This document shows positions 24,558 to 35,207 of a stretch of 64,000 nucleotides of DNA, one piece after another. Below the pieces are notes generated by a model. The model worked only from the letters and a program-made list of their open reading frames with translations. It made no database searches and was not told the DNA's origin. Numbering within the stretch: position 1 is the first letter of the stretch; each line of letters opens with the position of its first letter. A program made the position numbers and the translations under genes. The stretch comes from Ziziphus jujuba (taxonomy: Eukaryota; Streptophyta; Magnoliopsida; Rosales; Rhamnaceae). Location of the stretch: the NCBI RefSeq assembly GCF_031755915.1, contig NC_083379.1, positions 15,485,501 through 15,549,500 of the forward strand, read 5' to 3'.

Positions 24558-25570
24558 TTGCAACATTCCCTTCAGGCCCTTAACCTAAATCCTAAATCGG
24601 ACAATGAAGACACCAAAACAGAGAGAACTCTTATGGGGAAACTATTCACCACGAGAAGATTCAGGAGATTTAACCTTGCAGAAGTTATAGCTAAAGTTTG
24701 GAGAGTGAAAACTAAGGTCAAAGTGGAGAAAGTTAAGGAAAACTTATTCACATTCCTCTTCAGCTCTAAGGAAGAAAAGGAAACTATGTTCAGGAACAGG
24801 CCTTGGTCCATCAATGGGGCGCATCTGTCACTAAAAGAATGGCCTCCTAACAGAACACTAAAAGAGATATCCTTTTACTGTACTTCTTTTAGGATTCAGG
24901 TACATGGGCTACCCCTTAATACCTTCATGAAGAGACTACAGAACAAATAGGAAATATGCTGGGTATGCTACACAAAGATTCAATCTCACCTAAATGCGTA
25001 GTGGGCCATCGTTTCCTAAAGTTAAGGGTTGATCTCCTCATCCTCAACCCATTACTACCGGGATTCTTTTAGGATAGGGAGGACAGAGTGGAAAGGTGGA
25101 TCAAATTCAAGTATGAGAAGCTCTTCGACTACTAATACAAATGCGGGAAGATTGATCATGTGACCGGAGCCTGTAAACTTGAAAACCCATCAACTATCAT
25201 CTTGGCTAATGGTATCACAGCCAAACTGTACGGCCCCTGGCTTAGGGCAGAGCACGGCGATAGCCTCCCCTTCTTTACTGCGTCGGAGGATGGAGCCCTT
25301 CATTCTCAGCATAGGGAAATGGTAAAGGGATCTAATATCCTATCAGTCCAGCAACGTATCAATTGTCAGAGTATTGAAAGGAGGAAACAAGTAATGGTGC
25401 TCGAGGGAAGCAATAAGAGTAAATCTCTGGAAGACCCACACGCAGCCTTGGAAATATGCCCTGAACTCAATTCCCTAAACCAGATTGCGGCTTCAAATGG
25501 CGGTGGAAATTTGAACAAGCTTTATGTAGCCATGCTTCACCAAGCTAGAATCCCTAATTTTGACCCTTAG
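24558..25570 (+). pseudogene. LINE ORF1: DUF4283 + CCHC zinc-knuckle, disrupted
   Basis: 24558-24950 encodes a DUF4283 domain (LMGKLFTTRRFRRF; KVEKVKENLFTFLF; NRPWSINGAHLSLKEWPPN; IQVHGLPL). A frame change near 24945 leads into GNMLGMLHKDSISPKCV-like sequence. A degenerate zf-CCHC_4 knuckle follows at about 25125-25175 (YKCGKIDHVTGAC), with a stop in place of the first knuckle cysteine. 25160-25570 is open but low-information. In plant L1 elements this ORF encodes the nucleic-acid-binding Gag-like protein. The stops at about 25070 and 25133 make it non-functional. Confidence 0.75.
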
Positions 25571-26099
25571 ATCCTTGGTATGTGGGCCTCTGACATGATA
25601 AACAATGTTTTGATTTTTAATAGTCAGGGAAGAATCGGGACAATTGAGCCAACAACATAATCGAGACTTGTCTCTAGGCCTAGTGGATCAAGTGCTGTAA
25701 GAAAGGATTTTCATCCAATTATGCTAAAAAGGACGGCCCAAGCTTTGCTGGACCATCAATTTAGGAAGAGCCCAAGACTCATTGAAGAGTCCAACTTCTC
25801 TGGATCTATCCTCATTTGGGCCACTAAAAAACATGCAGGAACAATTGAAACCAGGGCTCAAAATCCACCAGAAAATTCCCCGAGGTCACAAGGTATTTCG
25901 AACAGGTTTGACATCCAAGCAGAAGCCTCTTTCAATCAAAGGACATTTGAAATAGGCTCAAGAGGATCAAGGAACTAGAAGAAAGAAGTTAGAAGGAAAT
26001 CTTTCCATGAAGGAAGATCTTCTCGGCACTTTAAGAGAGGACAACCATCCTTTTCACACCAGGTTTTTTAGTTGGCCGAGGAGGCAGGCTGAACCATGC

Positions 26100-27050
26100 C
26101 CCTCTTTCGCCACTGAAAATTATTTCTTGGAATTGCAGGGGAATAGGAGGTAGAGACACACTCAGAGTTCTCCATAGCCTGGTTAAAAAAGATAACCCCC
26201 ATTTCCTTTTTCTTATGGAACCCAAAGCTAGTAAGTTTAAGATGTCAAAAATTTGTAACCTCCTGGATTTCAGTAATTCTAAAATTGTGAAAGCTAAAGG
26301 TCTGGCTGGAGGCTTGGAATTTCTATGGAAGAAAGAAGTTGATTTCTAAGTTAGCTGGAGCTCAAATCGTTTGATAAATGGAGTTTTCAAAAGTTTGAAT
26401 GGAGAAAACAGTTGGTGTTTTCTTGGATGTCACGGCACCCCATACCAAAAAGATAAAGCAAAGTTATAGGATCACTTGGAAGAAACAGTCCTAACTTATA
26501 ATCTACCCTGGTTGCTTATTGGGGATCTTAATGAAATTCTTGATGATTAAAAAAAGTTTGGAGGCAAGACATGGCAAAGATCGAATTCTTTCTTGAATTC
26601 TTTTGTTCAGAATGGTGGGGCTATTGATCTTGGTTTTACAGGGAAAAGTTTTACTGGGAAAATAAGCAAGGAGGAAGAGCTCACATCAAGGAAAGGTTAG
26701 ATAGAGGCCTGGCTAGTTAATAATGGATATCACTTTTCAATTAAGCAAAAATCTAACACTTTCTCATGGAGCAGTTGGATCACTCCCCTATCCTCCTAAG
26801 CACTTATGAGGAAGAGTTTAAGAAAGGTCGACCTTTTAGGTTTCTGAAAGCTTAGACAAATGATATCACTAGTAGAGAAACAGTGAAGAAGGCTTGGGAA
26901 GAGGTCCCAAGAAACACAATGGAAGCCCACAAGTTGCTGCAAAGGTTGAAAAATACTGCCTCATCCCCTAAAATCTAGAATTGAACTCACTTTGGTTTCG
27001 TTCAAGAGAAAATCAAGGCCTTTAAGAAAGAACTGGAAGAATTTCAGGAT
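26100..27050 (+). pseudogene. LINE ORF2: APE-like endonuclease domain, disrupted
   Basis: The plus-strand translation shows the endonuclease signature pieces: KIISWNCRGIGG at about 26117, FLFLMEPKA at about 26207, PWLLIGDLNEILDD at about 26506 (canonical GDFNEI), and LDHSPILL at about 26770 (canonical SDHSPI). Stops occur within and between the blocks. This domain nicks target DNA in active elements. Confidence 0.8.
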
Positions 27051-27056
27051 GGTAAG

Positions 27057-28570
27057 ATGATTTTCAAAGCTATTCAGGATAGCGTGGAAAAGGAACTAAG
27101 TGAACAAAAAGCTAGGTTAGAAAGCATCTGGAGGCAGAAATCTAGAGAAACCTGGCTGTTAGAAGGGTACCGTAACATCAAGCTCTTACACTCTAGCACC
27201 ACTATCAAAAGAAGGAGAAACAAAATTGACTGCATTAAGAATGGTGATATTTGGCTGCAAGACAGGGAACAAATAGGTCATTATTTCAAGGAGGGATTCA
27301 CAGACTTATATACCTCTTCCAACCCAACTTTCATGAGTGAGCTAGAGGAGTTGGGAGAAAGACTTATCACAAATGAAAATAATGCCAAGCTCACAAAAAT
27401 TCCCTCAAATGAGGAGATAAGGAAAATAGTGTGAAAGCTCCATCCTTTAAAAGCTCCCAGGCCTGACGGTTTCCCAGGAGATATCTACAAGGCATATTAG
27501 GACATGGTGAAATTCCAAGTTATCAAAATGATTCAGGAGAGCTTCAAAACCAAAACTATCTCCAGAGGAATCAACAAGACCATGCTAATTCTTATCTCGG
27601 AGACTAAAAATGCAACAGATATCAACCATTTTCGTCCTATCAATCTCTGTAGCTTCAGCTACAAAATTGTTGCCAAAATCATTGCTTCAAGATTAAGGCC
27701 CTTACTTTCAAATATTATTTCTCCATCTCAGGGGGCCTTCATTGAAGGACGATGGATTGCAGAAAATATGGTAATCACCTAAGAAGTAGCTCATAAAATC
27801 CGAAATCACAAAGGGAAAAACGGATTGATGCTTATCAAGATTGGCATGAGAAAAGCCTATGACAGGCTTGAATGGGTGTTCATTATTAAGGCTTTGAGGT
27901 TCTGGGGGTTCTTTGAGGATTTCAGGAGGTTGAGTTTTAGTTGCATCAGCTCGGTAGAATTCATCTACTTATCAATGCTAGCAAAATGAACTCGATAAGC
28001 TAGGAAAGAGGAATTCGATAAGGAGACCCCCTTCTCCCTTTTTCTTTTCATCCTTTATTCTGAAATTTTCTCGAGACTGGTGGAAAGAAATGCCAACGTC
28101 CAAGGAGTCAAGATTTGTAGGGGAGCTCCGGCGATCTCTCATCTCCTCTACGCGAACGACATCCTGATTACTTGCAGAGCCAACTCTCTAAACGCAGAGG
28201 GTATTTGAGAGGTGCTAAATTCTAATAGCAACTGGTAGGGCAAAGTTCCAAACTCTGACAAATCCCAAATTTTTTTCTCAAAGAACCCTCCTAGAAAGAC
28301 TAAGAAGGTGATAAAAGAGAGGCTTGGCTTTAAGGAACTAAAATCTAGAGGCCTCCACCTTGGAAACTCATTGATTCTTGGAAGGAATAAAAGTAAGGAG
28401 TTCATTAAACTCAAGGATAGGTTGCAGAACCTCCTTGAAGGTTGGCAAAGAAAAATCCTCTCAAAAGGGAGCAAGGCGACTTTGATTAAGTCTATTGCAC
28501 AGGCTGCCTCCGTTTACACTATGCAACTTTCAAAGTGCCTAGCAAGATTTGTAATGATATGGATGCTTTG
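27057..28570 (+). pseudogene. LINE ORF2: reverse transcriptase domain, disrupted
   Basis: The pre-RT part (27057-27434) has the WRQKSRETWLLEG motif. RT blocks follow: APRPDGFPGDIYKAY at about 27458 (canonical APGPDGFP), ILISETKNATDINHFRPINL at about 27588, and SFSYKIVAKIIASRL to FIEGRWIAENMVIT by 27782. At about 28138 the catalytic box reads HLLYANDIL, where active elements have F/YADD, so the first catalytic aspartate of the pair is replaced by asparagine. Stops at 27432, 27780 and further on break the frame. Confidence 0.85.
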
Positions 28571-28579
28571 ATTAGAAGA

Positions 28580-29480
28580 TTCTGGTGGGAGCAAAGGAAG
28601 GTAGGAGTCACTACCTAGCTTTAAAGAATTGGGGAAGCTTATGCAAGCCCAAAGTCCTTGGAGGCCTAGGATTCAGGAAGTTCAAAGATTTCAACACCGC
28701 TCTCTTAGTGAAATTAAGGTGGAAACCTGCTAAAGGAGACAACAGCTTATGGACCCATCTTTTAAAAGCTAAGTATTTGAACAACCGATCCCTCTTTGGT
28801 TGTAAGTTCAAAGCAGGGAACTCCTACATCTGGAAAAAGTATTCTAAGTTCGAAAGATATTATCAGAAAGGGCTCTTGCTACGCAATTGGTAACGGATGG
28901 ACAATCAACCCTTGGAAGGACCCATGGATCTCAAAAATCAAAGAAAAAAATGCCTAAAATCAAGGGAGTAGTTGACGAATCCTAAGCAAGGAGAATAGCT
29001 AATCTTCCAAATCCAAATTTTCTTAGTTGGGACGAAGCAAAGTTACATGCGTTTTGCAATCAGGAAGTCTTAGAAGCCATCAGCAGAGTAAAGCTCTATG
29101 GAGCCCACATCGAAGATAAATTATTCTGGACAAGTTCCAGCAATGGAGTTTTTTTTCTATTAAAAGCTACTACAACACCCTCACGTGTGATGAAGATCCC
29201 AGTGACAAGCTTTGGAAGGAAATCTGGTCTGCTAAAATTCACGAGAGACTAAAAGTTTTTCTTTGGCGGCTTGCTACAGATCCTCTGCCTATGAAAGACA
29301 CCCTTTTTGAAAGAACTGGCAAGGGAGGCCCAAGCTGCCATCTCTTTGGTTTCTTTTCGAAAACTCTGTCCCATCTCTTTATTAAGTGTCCAGACGCTAG
29401 AGCAACGGCTTTCAGTAGCAAATGGGGACTTAGACTGGATTCTTTAGCTATCAACAATTCCTAGGACCTGGTTAGGTGGT
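28580..29480 (+). pseudogene. LINE ORF2: connection and zf-RVT region, disrupted
   Basis: 28585-28893 reads HYLALKNWGSLCKPKVLGGL and FRKFKDFNTALLVKLRW, typical of the segment after RT in plant LINEs. 29215-29450 reads a zf-RVT domain (LWKEIWSAKIHERLKVFLWR; PLPMKDTLFERTG; SHLFIKCPDA). One of the expected zf-RVT cysteine positions is altered (CHLFGFF). Confidence 0.75.
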
Positions 29481-29573
29481 ACATGAACCCACCCCAACAA
29501 CTCCACTTGTTTCTTGGAGGAAAAAGATTACACTACCCTGCTTCTGGCCACCTTCTTCTACATCGTTTAGGAA

Positions 29574-30086
29574 TTGCGGAATGACAAGCTATTCGAGAGT
29601 ATAAGATCCATAACTAAGGCTTCAGAAAGATGGGAGTTTTTAGTTAACGAGTTTTACCAAGTGGTGTTGGTAAGGATTAATGATGACCTTTTTCCTAGAA
29701 AGGATTCTTGGCAACCACCCCCCCGCCCCCCCGCCCCCCCCCCCCCCCCCTCCGGGCCCAAAAAGGCAGAATTCGTATCAATGTGGAAGGATGTGGATTG
29801 ACTTTGTGATGCTCAGCTAGTGGTTAACTAGCTGAAAGTTTCTTCTAAGCCTTGCGAATGGGAATCTTAGAGTTTAGTGAAGACTATTAAAGCTCAACTG
29901 AAGGATAACAACTGGACTTTTTCTTGGACTCCAAGGCAAGCCAACAAATGTGCAGATTTAGCTGCCAAATTTGCTATGAAAAATGGTTTAACTCTTTTTT
30001 GTTCTAGTGTTAATTTTTGTAACTGCCCAGCTATCATCGTAGACCAAATCCTCTTGGAGGAGCTCTCTACATGTATTTTGGGGTAA
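29574..30086 (+). pseudogene. LINE ORF2: RNase H-like C-terminus with poly-C expansion
   Basis: After a WQPPPP-type linker interrupted by a long C-rich run (29716-29751), a frame gives GRIRINVEGCGL (usual form K.N.DGA). At 29877-30086 the end of the RNase H fold follows (WTFSWTPRQANKCADLAAKFA). The usual catalytic D of the first motif is E here. The C expansion shifts the frame. Confidence 0.7.
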
Positions 30087-30156
30087 TCCAGTTTTGTTTG
30101 TTCTAGTTCCCCTCCCTCCTTTTGTGCTCAATGCAGTTAACTTTACCAAAAAAGAA

Positions 30157-30172
30157 AAATGATATAGTATTA
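30157..30172 (+). repeat. Right target-site duplication of the LINE (16 bp)
   Basis: AAATGATATAGTATTA, identical to 24394-24409, directly after the A-rich LINE tail. Confidence 0.85.
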
Positions 30173-30353
30173 TTTTATTGATTGGGTACTTAGTTTCACT
30201 TATAGTATTATTTTATTGGTTGGCTATTTAGTTTCACTTACTATTTAAAGGGTTCACTTATCTATACTTAAATTATATATATTGTTAATCAATAAAATAA
30301 TGACAAATTATATTTGTCATATCATTTGGTAAAATATTTGATGAACTTTTTGG

Positions 30354-30484
30354 TACATATAGCACTACCATAGAAGAACAATTTGTCACCATGGAAGCTT
30401 CACTTATTTCCATGAATCCGACCTCTTGATTTAGGACGGTAGTTGATTTTATTTTTCATGTTTTAATTTTCTTTAATTTTAGTG

Positions 30485-30518
<34 letters not shown>

Positions 30519-31666
30519 TTTTGGTTCTCAAGTTTAAGTGTAAGTGTCAATTAGAGTCAATAAGGCAGTTTCTAAATTAATGCTCCGTTTGGATTGTATC
30601 ATTCTGAAAGGGAATATAAATGTAAGATGATTCCCTAATAAGCCAAATGGAAAGTAATTCCTAATATGAGAAAAAATTAATGGAAATTTAAATCCCATAA
30701 AATATATGGTATTCTAAGAAAGTGAATAGATGTGTTTATTTATTCCTATATTATCCTTTTATTTGAAAGACATAAAATGTTATAAGATTAATTCTCGAGC
30801 AATGATTTGAGTTTGAATTCTTCATCTTCAATATCAAAAAGAAAATCATTCATAACATCGGTATAAAAAGTTTATTTTCTCTCTTTATTTTATTTTATTT
30901 GCCTCCGTTTCGTGGCCTTGTCTGTATTGAATATCAGGTTCCAGACTCACGATAATTTTTCCTTTTTTTTTTTTTTTTTTAAGTGAAACAATTTTTCAAA
31001 TGCTTAAAGTTATACCATTTTTTTCTTTTCTACATTTTGATAACTATTTCTAAAAACCAAAAACGCCATCAAAATAGGCCCAAAAATTTTGGTTGCCTAA
31101 CTTGGCAATAACTCTTGCATTTCAGTTCTCCCCAAAAGACTGTGAAGAATATGAATTGAACCGATGAGCATTCTTATCTACACTTAACCCCCTCTATTAT
31201 AAAGAATTTTTTTTTTTTTTTTTTAAGTCCTTCAGACGTGTCGTATATTTATATAGGAAATGCTTCTTTCTTTGAATTTCCCCGGATAACATATTAATCT
31301 TCTCTACCCCCCCCCCCCCCCCCTGACTAGTCTCTGTATCCACTGAATACAAACATTCCATTAATCTTATAACTGCTTAATATTCAGGGTATTGGCAAGT
31401 TCTGCAAGTAATGTGTTGAAAGGTAGCTACAAAAACCAATTAAACGATTTCAAAAGTCAACCAAGCCCTTGATGCGCTCGTGCAACCACGTTATATGGAG
31501 CCCCAAAAATCTTACCAAACAACTTTGTATTAAAAATAAAAAATTAAAAAATTAAAAAACAATGACACCTAAATCGTGTGCACCACCTTCTCATTACCTA
31601 TTTAACTCTTATATCCTCCTTGAAATACCTGTTCTTATTGTTTTCACTTCACCAAGCTAATTAGCC
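30354..31666. other. Intergenic region upstream of the pectate lyase
   Basis: No gene seen. It contains AT and poly-T tracts at 30484-30522 and 30961-30980, a poly-T at 31207-31224 and a C17 homopolymer at 31307-31323. 30585-30720 has a 'TGCTCCGTTTGGATTGTATC...AGCCAAATGGAAAG' stretch of the kind found at the ends of small hAT-like MITEs, but I could not define the element. A TATA-like CTATTTAACTC is near 31598, about 65 bases before the ATG. Confidence 0.5.
31307..31323 (+). repeat. Homopolymer C17
   Basis: Seventeen consecutive C residues about 340 bases upstream of the pectate lyase start. Confidence 0.9.
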
Positions 31667-32609
31667 ATGGCCTCCATAACCCATTTCCTATTCCTTTCAT
31701 GTTTTCTAACTCACATTGTTTCAACCTTTCAAGCCTCGCCAACCGCATCCGGCTACGACACCCCCGAACCCATCTCGAGCTACATCTACGGCATCACATC
31801 TAAGACGAACACCATGAACGTAATCGATTCGTGCTGGCAATCCAAGCCAAATTGGGCGAACAACCGCCAAGCTTTGGCGGATTGTGCTGTAGGATTCGGT
31901 AAAGACGCAATGGGAGGTAAATATGGGAAAATTTATTTAGTGACCAGCCCAGCTGATGACCCCGTGAACCCTAAACCGGGAACACTTCGATACGGTGTGA
32001 TCCAAACACAGCCATTGTGGATAATCTTCGCCAAGGACATGGTTATCACGCTGAAGAACGAGCTTATCGTGAATAGCTTCAAGACCATAGATGGAAGAGG
32101 GGCTAAAGTGGAGATTGCGAATGGACCATGCATAACGGTGCAAGGAGTAAGCCATGTTATCATACATGGGATTAGCATCCATGATTGTAAACCTGGATAT
32201 GCTGGACTCGTTAGGAGCTCGCCGACGCACGTTGGACAACGACTAGGGTCCGATGGTGATGCCATTAGCATATTTGGTTCTTCGCATGTCTGGGTGGATC
32301 ATTGCTTCATGGCTCGTTGCACGGACGGTCTTGTTGATGTTATCCATGCTTCCACTGCGATCACCATCTCTAACAACTACTTCTCTCAGCATGACAAAGT
32401 AAGTAATTATATACATTTATGTTAACCTTGATTTTAAATAGCAAATCATATACATAATTACAATTAATTAAAAAAATCTGCATCATTTTTATTTTTAGGA
32501 TAAATTATATATACAACTCCCCTTTAGTTCCAAGTTATTTCTATAAATATACACCCTCTGTTTTTTAAAAATTGCATAGATTCCCTGTTAGACATATGTA
32601 GATGGTTGC

Positions 32610-32648
<39 letters not shown>

Positions 32649-34270
32649 CACTTTAGGGATTGATTGTACAGTGATCATGGTATTAATTATATAGAGATCG
32701 TAGGGATTGATTGTGTGTCAATCTTAACAGATAATTGTTGTTGTACTATCGATTATAGTCCTAATAGAGTTACGTCTCACATATATAAAATATTACAAAG
32801 AACACAATACAACAATATATTTTTCTTCAGATTATCGATCATGGCATTAATTGTATAGTACTCAAAAGGATTGATTATATATCAATCTTAGGAAATAATT
32901 GTGTTTTATAATTAATTATATTCCTAAGAGTTTATCTCATATACTATCATAAATATACTTATTTGTCCAAAAAGTAAAATAAACTATAGATAAAAACTGC
33001 CACCTTTTACAAATAAGATTTAAATTTATTTATTCTGATATGTTAATTTAACAGAAAATTATACAAATCCAATTGAATTTTTTATTTAAATATTTATTGA
33101 AGATATTTTTGTTATTATAAAAATTAAAACTTGTTGACCATCTAATTTTAAAGTTTGACCAAGGGAAAGGAAATATGTGAAAGAAAATTGAACTTAGAAA
33201 GGGATTATATGCAATTTTTAAAAAAGAGAGGCCTATGTGAAAAAAAAACTTGAAACTGAAGGGGGGTTATGTGTAGTGCGGTTAAGTGTCTGTTTAACTT
33301 CTGTTTTAAATGACGCATTGCAAAATTTGAGCTTAATTATAACGAGTCTTGCGTTTACAGGTGATGCTGCTAGGACACAATGATAAATATAGAGCAGACA
33401 AAATTATGAGAGTCACAATCGCTTTTAACCGATTCGGAGCTGGCCTCATCGAACGTATGCCAAGGCAAGAAAAAGTACAAATTCATTTGTGAATTTAATT
33501 ATTTGATATGAATTATGAATTAATTATTGCTAAACACATTAATTAAACATATAAATCATATGCTTTGATATTATGTTCATTGAAACAACAGGGTTAGATT
33601 TGGGTATGCCCATGTTGCCAATAACAGATACGACGAGTGGCAGATGTATGCTCTGGGTGGAAGTGCTAATCCAACCATCTTTAGCGAAGGAAACTACTTC
33701 GTCGCTCCTAACAATATTAATTCTAAAGAGGTAATTGATTAACATATTATAGTTAGATAGTACATGCCTAAATTTTTTTTTTTTTTTTAAAGTGTTATAA
33801 TGTAACGGTTATCCCATAAAAATTAAAAAATATATATAATTAGTTATTTTTATCACATCAAAATAAAACAATAAACCCTATAAAATAATTGTTGAATACT
33901 CCAATTATATAGTTTATTACACCATATAATGGTTAATACAAAAAATTAAAAAAAAAATTCAAAAGTTCCTTAATTAAACTATATTTACGGTACATAGGGA
34001 GAGAGAGAGATATTAATTATTAATTTATTGGTGACTTGGGCTACCGTGCAGGTTACGAAAAGAGAGGTGAAAAAAGGATGGAAGGATTGGAAATGGAGGT
34101 CCTCGAATGATGTATTTAAAAATGGAGCATATTTTGTTCAATCTGGATGGGGAAGTTGTTATCCTCTCTACACTCCTACTCAGTCATTTAAGGTTGCTCC
34201 AGGAGACATGGTTCCTGCTTTGACTTCCACTGCAGGTCCTCTGCCTTGTGTGGTAGGTAAAGCTTGTTAA
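31667..34270 (+). CDS. Pectate lyase (polysaccharide lyase family 1), four exons
   Basis: Secreted enzyme that cleaves de-esterified pectin (polygalacturonate) by Ca2+-dependent beta-elimination in the cell wall. Exons: 31667-32398, 33361-33464, 33592-33730, 34052-34270, joining in frame to 397 residues, a normal length for plant PL1 enzymes. A signal peptide occupies about residues 1-23. The parallel beta-helix part shows SDGDAI (195-200) and WVDHC (209-213), which carry Ca2+-binding aspartates. The catalytic-arginine motif RMPRVR (276-281) spans the exon 2/3 junction, followed by GYAHVANN and GGSANPTI. Introns 1 and 3 are GT-AG. Intron 2 has a GC donor (CAAG|GCAAGA), a recognised minority class, and only this choice restores RMPRVR. 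The family includes pollen LAT59-like proteins and pollen allergens of the Amb a 1 type; tissue cannot be read here. All key residues are intact. Confidence 0.93.
32607..32649. repeat. (CA)n(TA)n compound microsatellite in pectate lyase intron 1
   Basis: A run of CA dinucleotides passing directly into TA dinucleotides inside the 962-base first intron. Confidence 0.9.
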
Positions 34271-35207
34271 TTTCCGCGTAATTAATTGTATTTCCACTTG
34301 GTTATTTCGCACCTTCTTTCTTGTGTTTTTTTGGGGACCTCTTTTTTGTTGAGATGAGGAGCATAATATTACTGCATGCTGGTTCTTAAATTTGGACCAT
34401 GCTTTACACATATGTGGTAACCAGATCCTGGTAAAGCAGACCATATTATATAACTTGTATTTAAGGATCTGTTATTGATATTAATCTGGAGAGGTTATAT
34501 AGATGTGTTTAAGATTTTTGGATTTATGTTCCTTTCAAAATAGTATTAATCAAAATCTTTGAGAGGTTTATAAACTTAATTATCATTTTGGCATACTAAT
34601 ATATGATTCAGATCTTTTGTTTCCATTTCTATCCATCATTGATATGATATCATCTCATTTAAAATATTAATAAAAATAAAAATAAACAAGTAAAAAAATA
34701 TAACTATTTTTTTAAAACAAAATAGGATTGTATCCCTGATTAAACAGGAATAGGATAAAGAGAAAAATTGAAGATCCCCATCCTATACATGCATTACTAC
34801 ACACCCTCTATAAATCCACATCCATTAGTTAGCTGTGGTTTATGTACTCTAATATACAATTTTTCTTTTCTTTTCTATTTTACATTTTTTTCAACTATAA
34901 TGTCTTTTTGGTTTGTTTAAGTAAAACAAAAGGTCATCTAAACTAAATTATTCATTTACGATTTTATTTATATTATTTAACTCATATTTATTTATTGAAA
35001 TAATCAAAAAAAAATAGTGCCAACTTCACTATAAAAGTAATAACATGGTCTTACAGAAGCGTATACAAAAGTAAAACAAACAAAAAAAGGAGCAAAAAAG
35101 AAATCAAAACAAAAAAAGGAGCAAAAAAGAAATCAAAATTTAGAAAAAGATGAAAAACAATGGGGCAAGTGTATGCTTCACTAATTAATAGTGTCTGTTA
35201 ATGCCTT
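34271..35207. other. Spacer between the pectate lyase and the WAK-like gene
   Basis: Holds the two 3' regions of convergent genes. AT-rich with no coding sequence. A 31-bp direct repeat (ACAAAAAAAGGAGCAAAAAA-type unit) lies at about 35078-35140. Confidence 0.6.

Larger units (their letters stand above)
24410..30156 (+). mobile_element. Non-LTR retrotransposon (plant L1-type LINE), full-length-like but dead
   Basis: A 5.7-kb plus-strand element with domains in the standard plant LINE order: DUF4283 and CCHC knuckle (ORF1), then APE-type endonuclease, reverse transcriptase, zf-RVT and an RNase H-like domain (ORF2). A short A-rich 3' tail (ACCAAAAAAGAAAAA) precedes the right duplication. It is bounded by identical 16-bp target-site duplications at 24394-24409 and 30157-30172. 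Both ORFs contain many stops and frameshifts, so it cannot be autonomous. Perfect duplications beside heavily mutated ORFs suggest the source or the copy mutated largely by point changes. It inserted into a MITE-like element. Confidence 0.88.
24369..30353. mobile_element. MITE-like inverted-repeat element, split by the LINE
   Basis: The left end (24369: CAAAAAGTTCACTAAATAAT, then TTACCAAATGATAT) is the near-exact reverse complement of the right end (about 30318-30353: ATATCATTTGGTAAAATATT, then TGATGAACTTTTTGG). Roughly 30 of 34 positions match. After removing the LINE (24410-30156) and one copy of its duplication, the element is about 240 bp. It also has inner complementary arms (TATTATTTTATTGATT / AATCAATAAAATAATG) and a 38-bp tandem duplication (about 30164-30240). 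It has no coding capacity. I could not resolve its own target-site duplication, so the superfamily is unassigned. Confidence 0.6.

Noticed and set aside
31933..32271. Minus-strand frames over pectate lyase exon 1
   Set aside because: Antisense shadows of a conserved enzyme.
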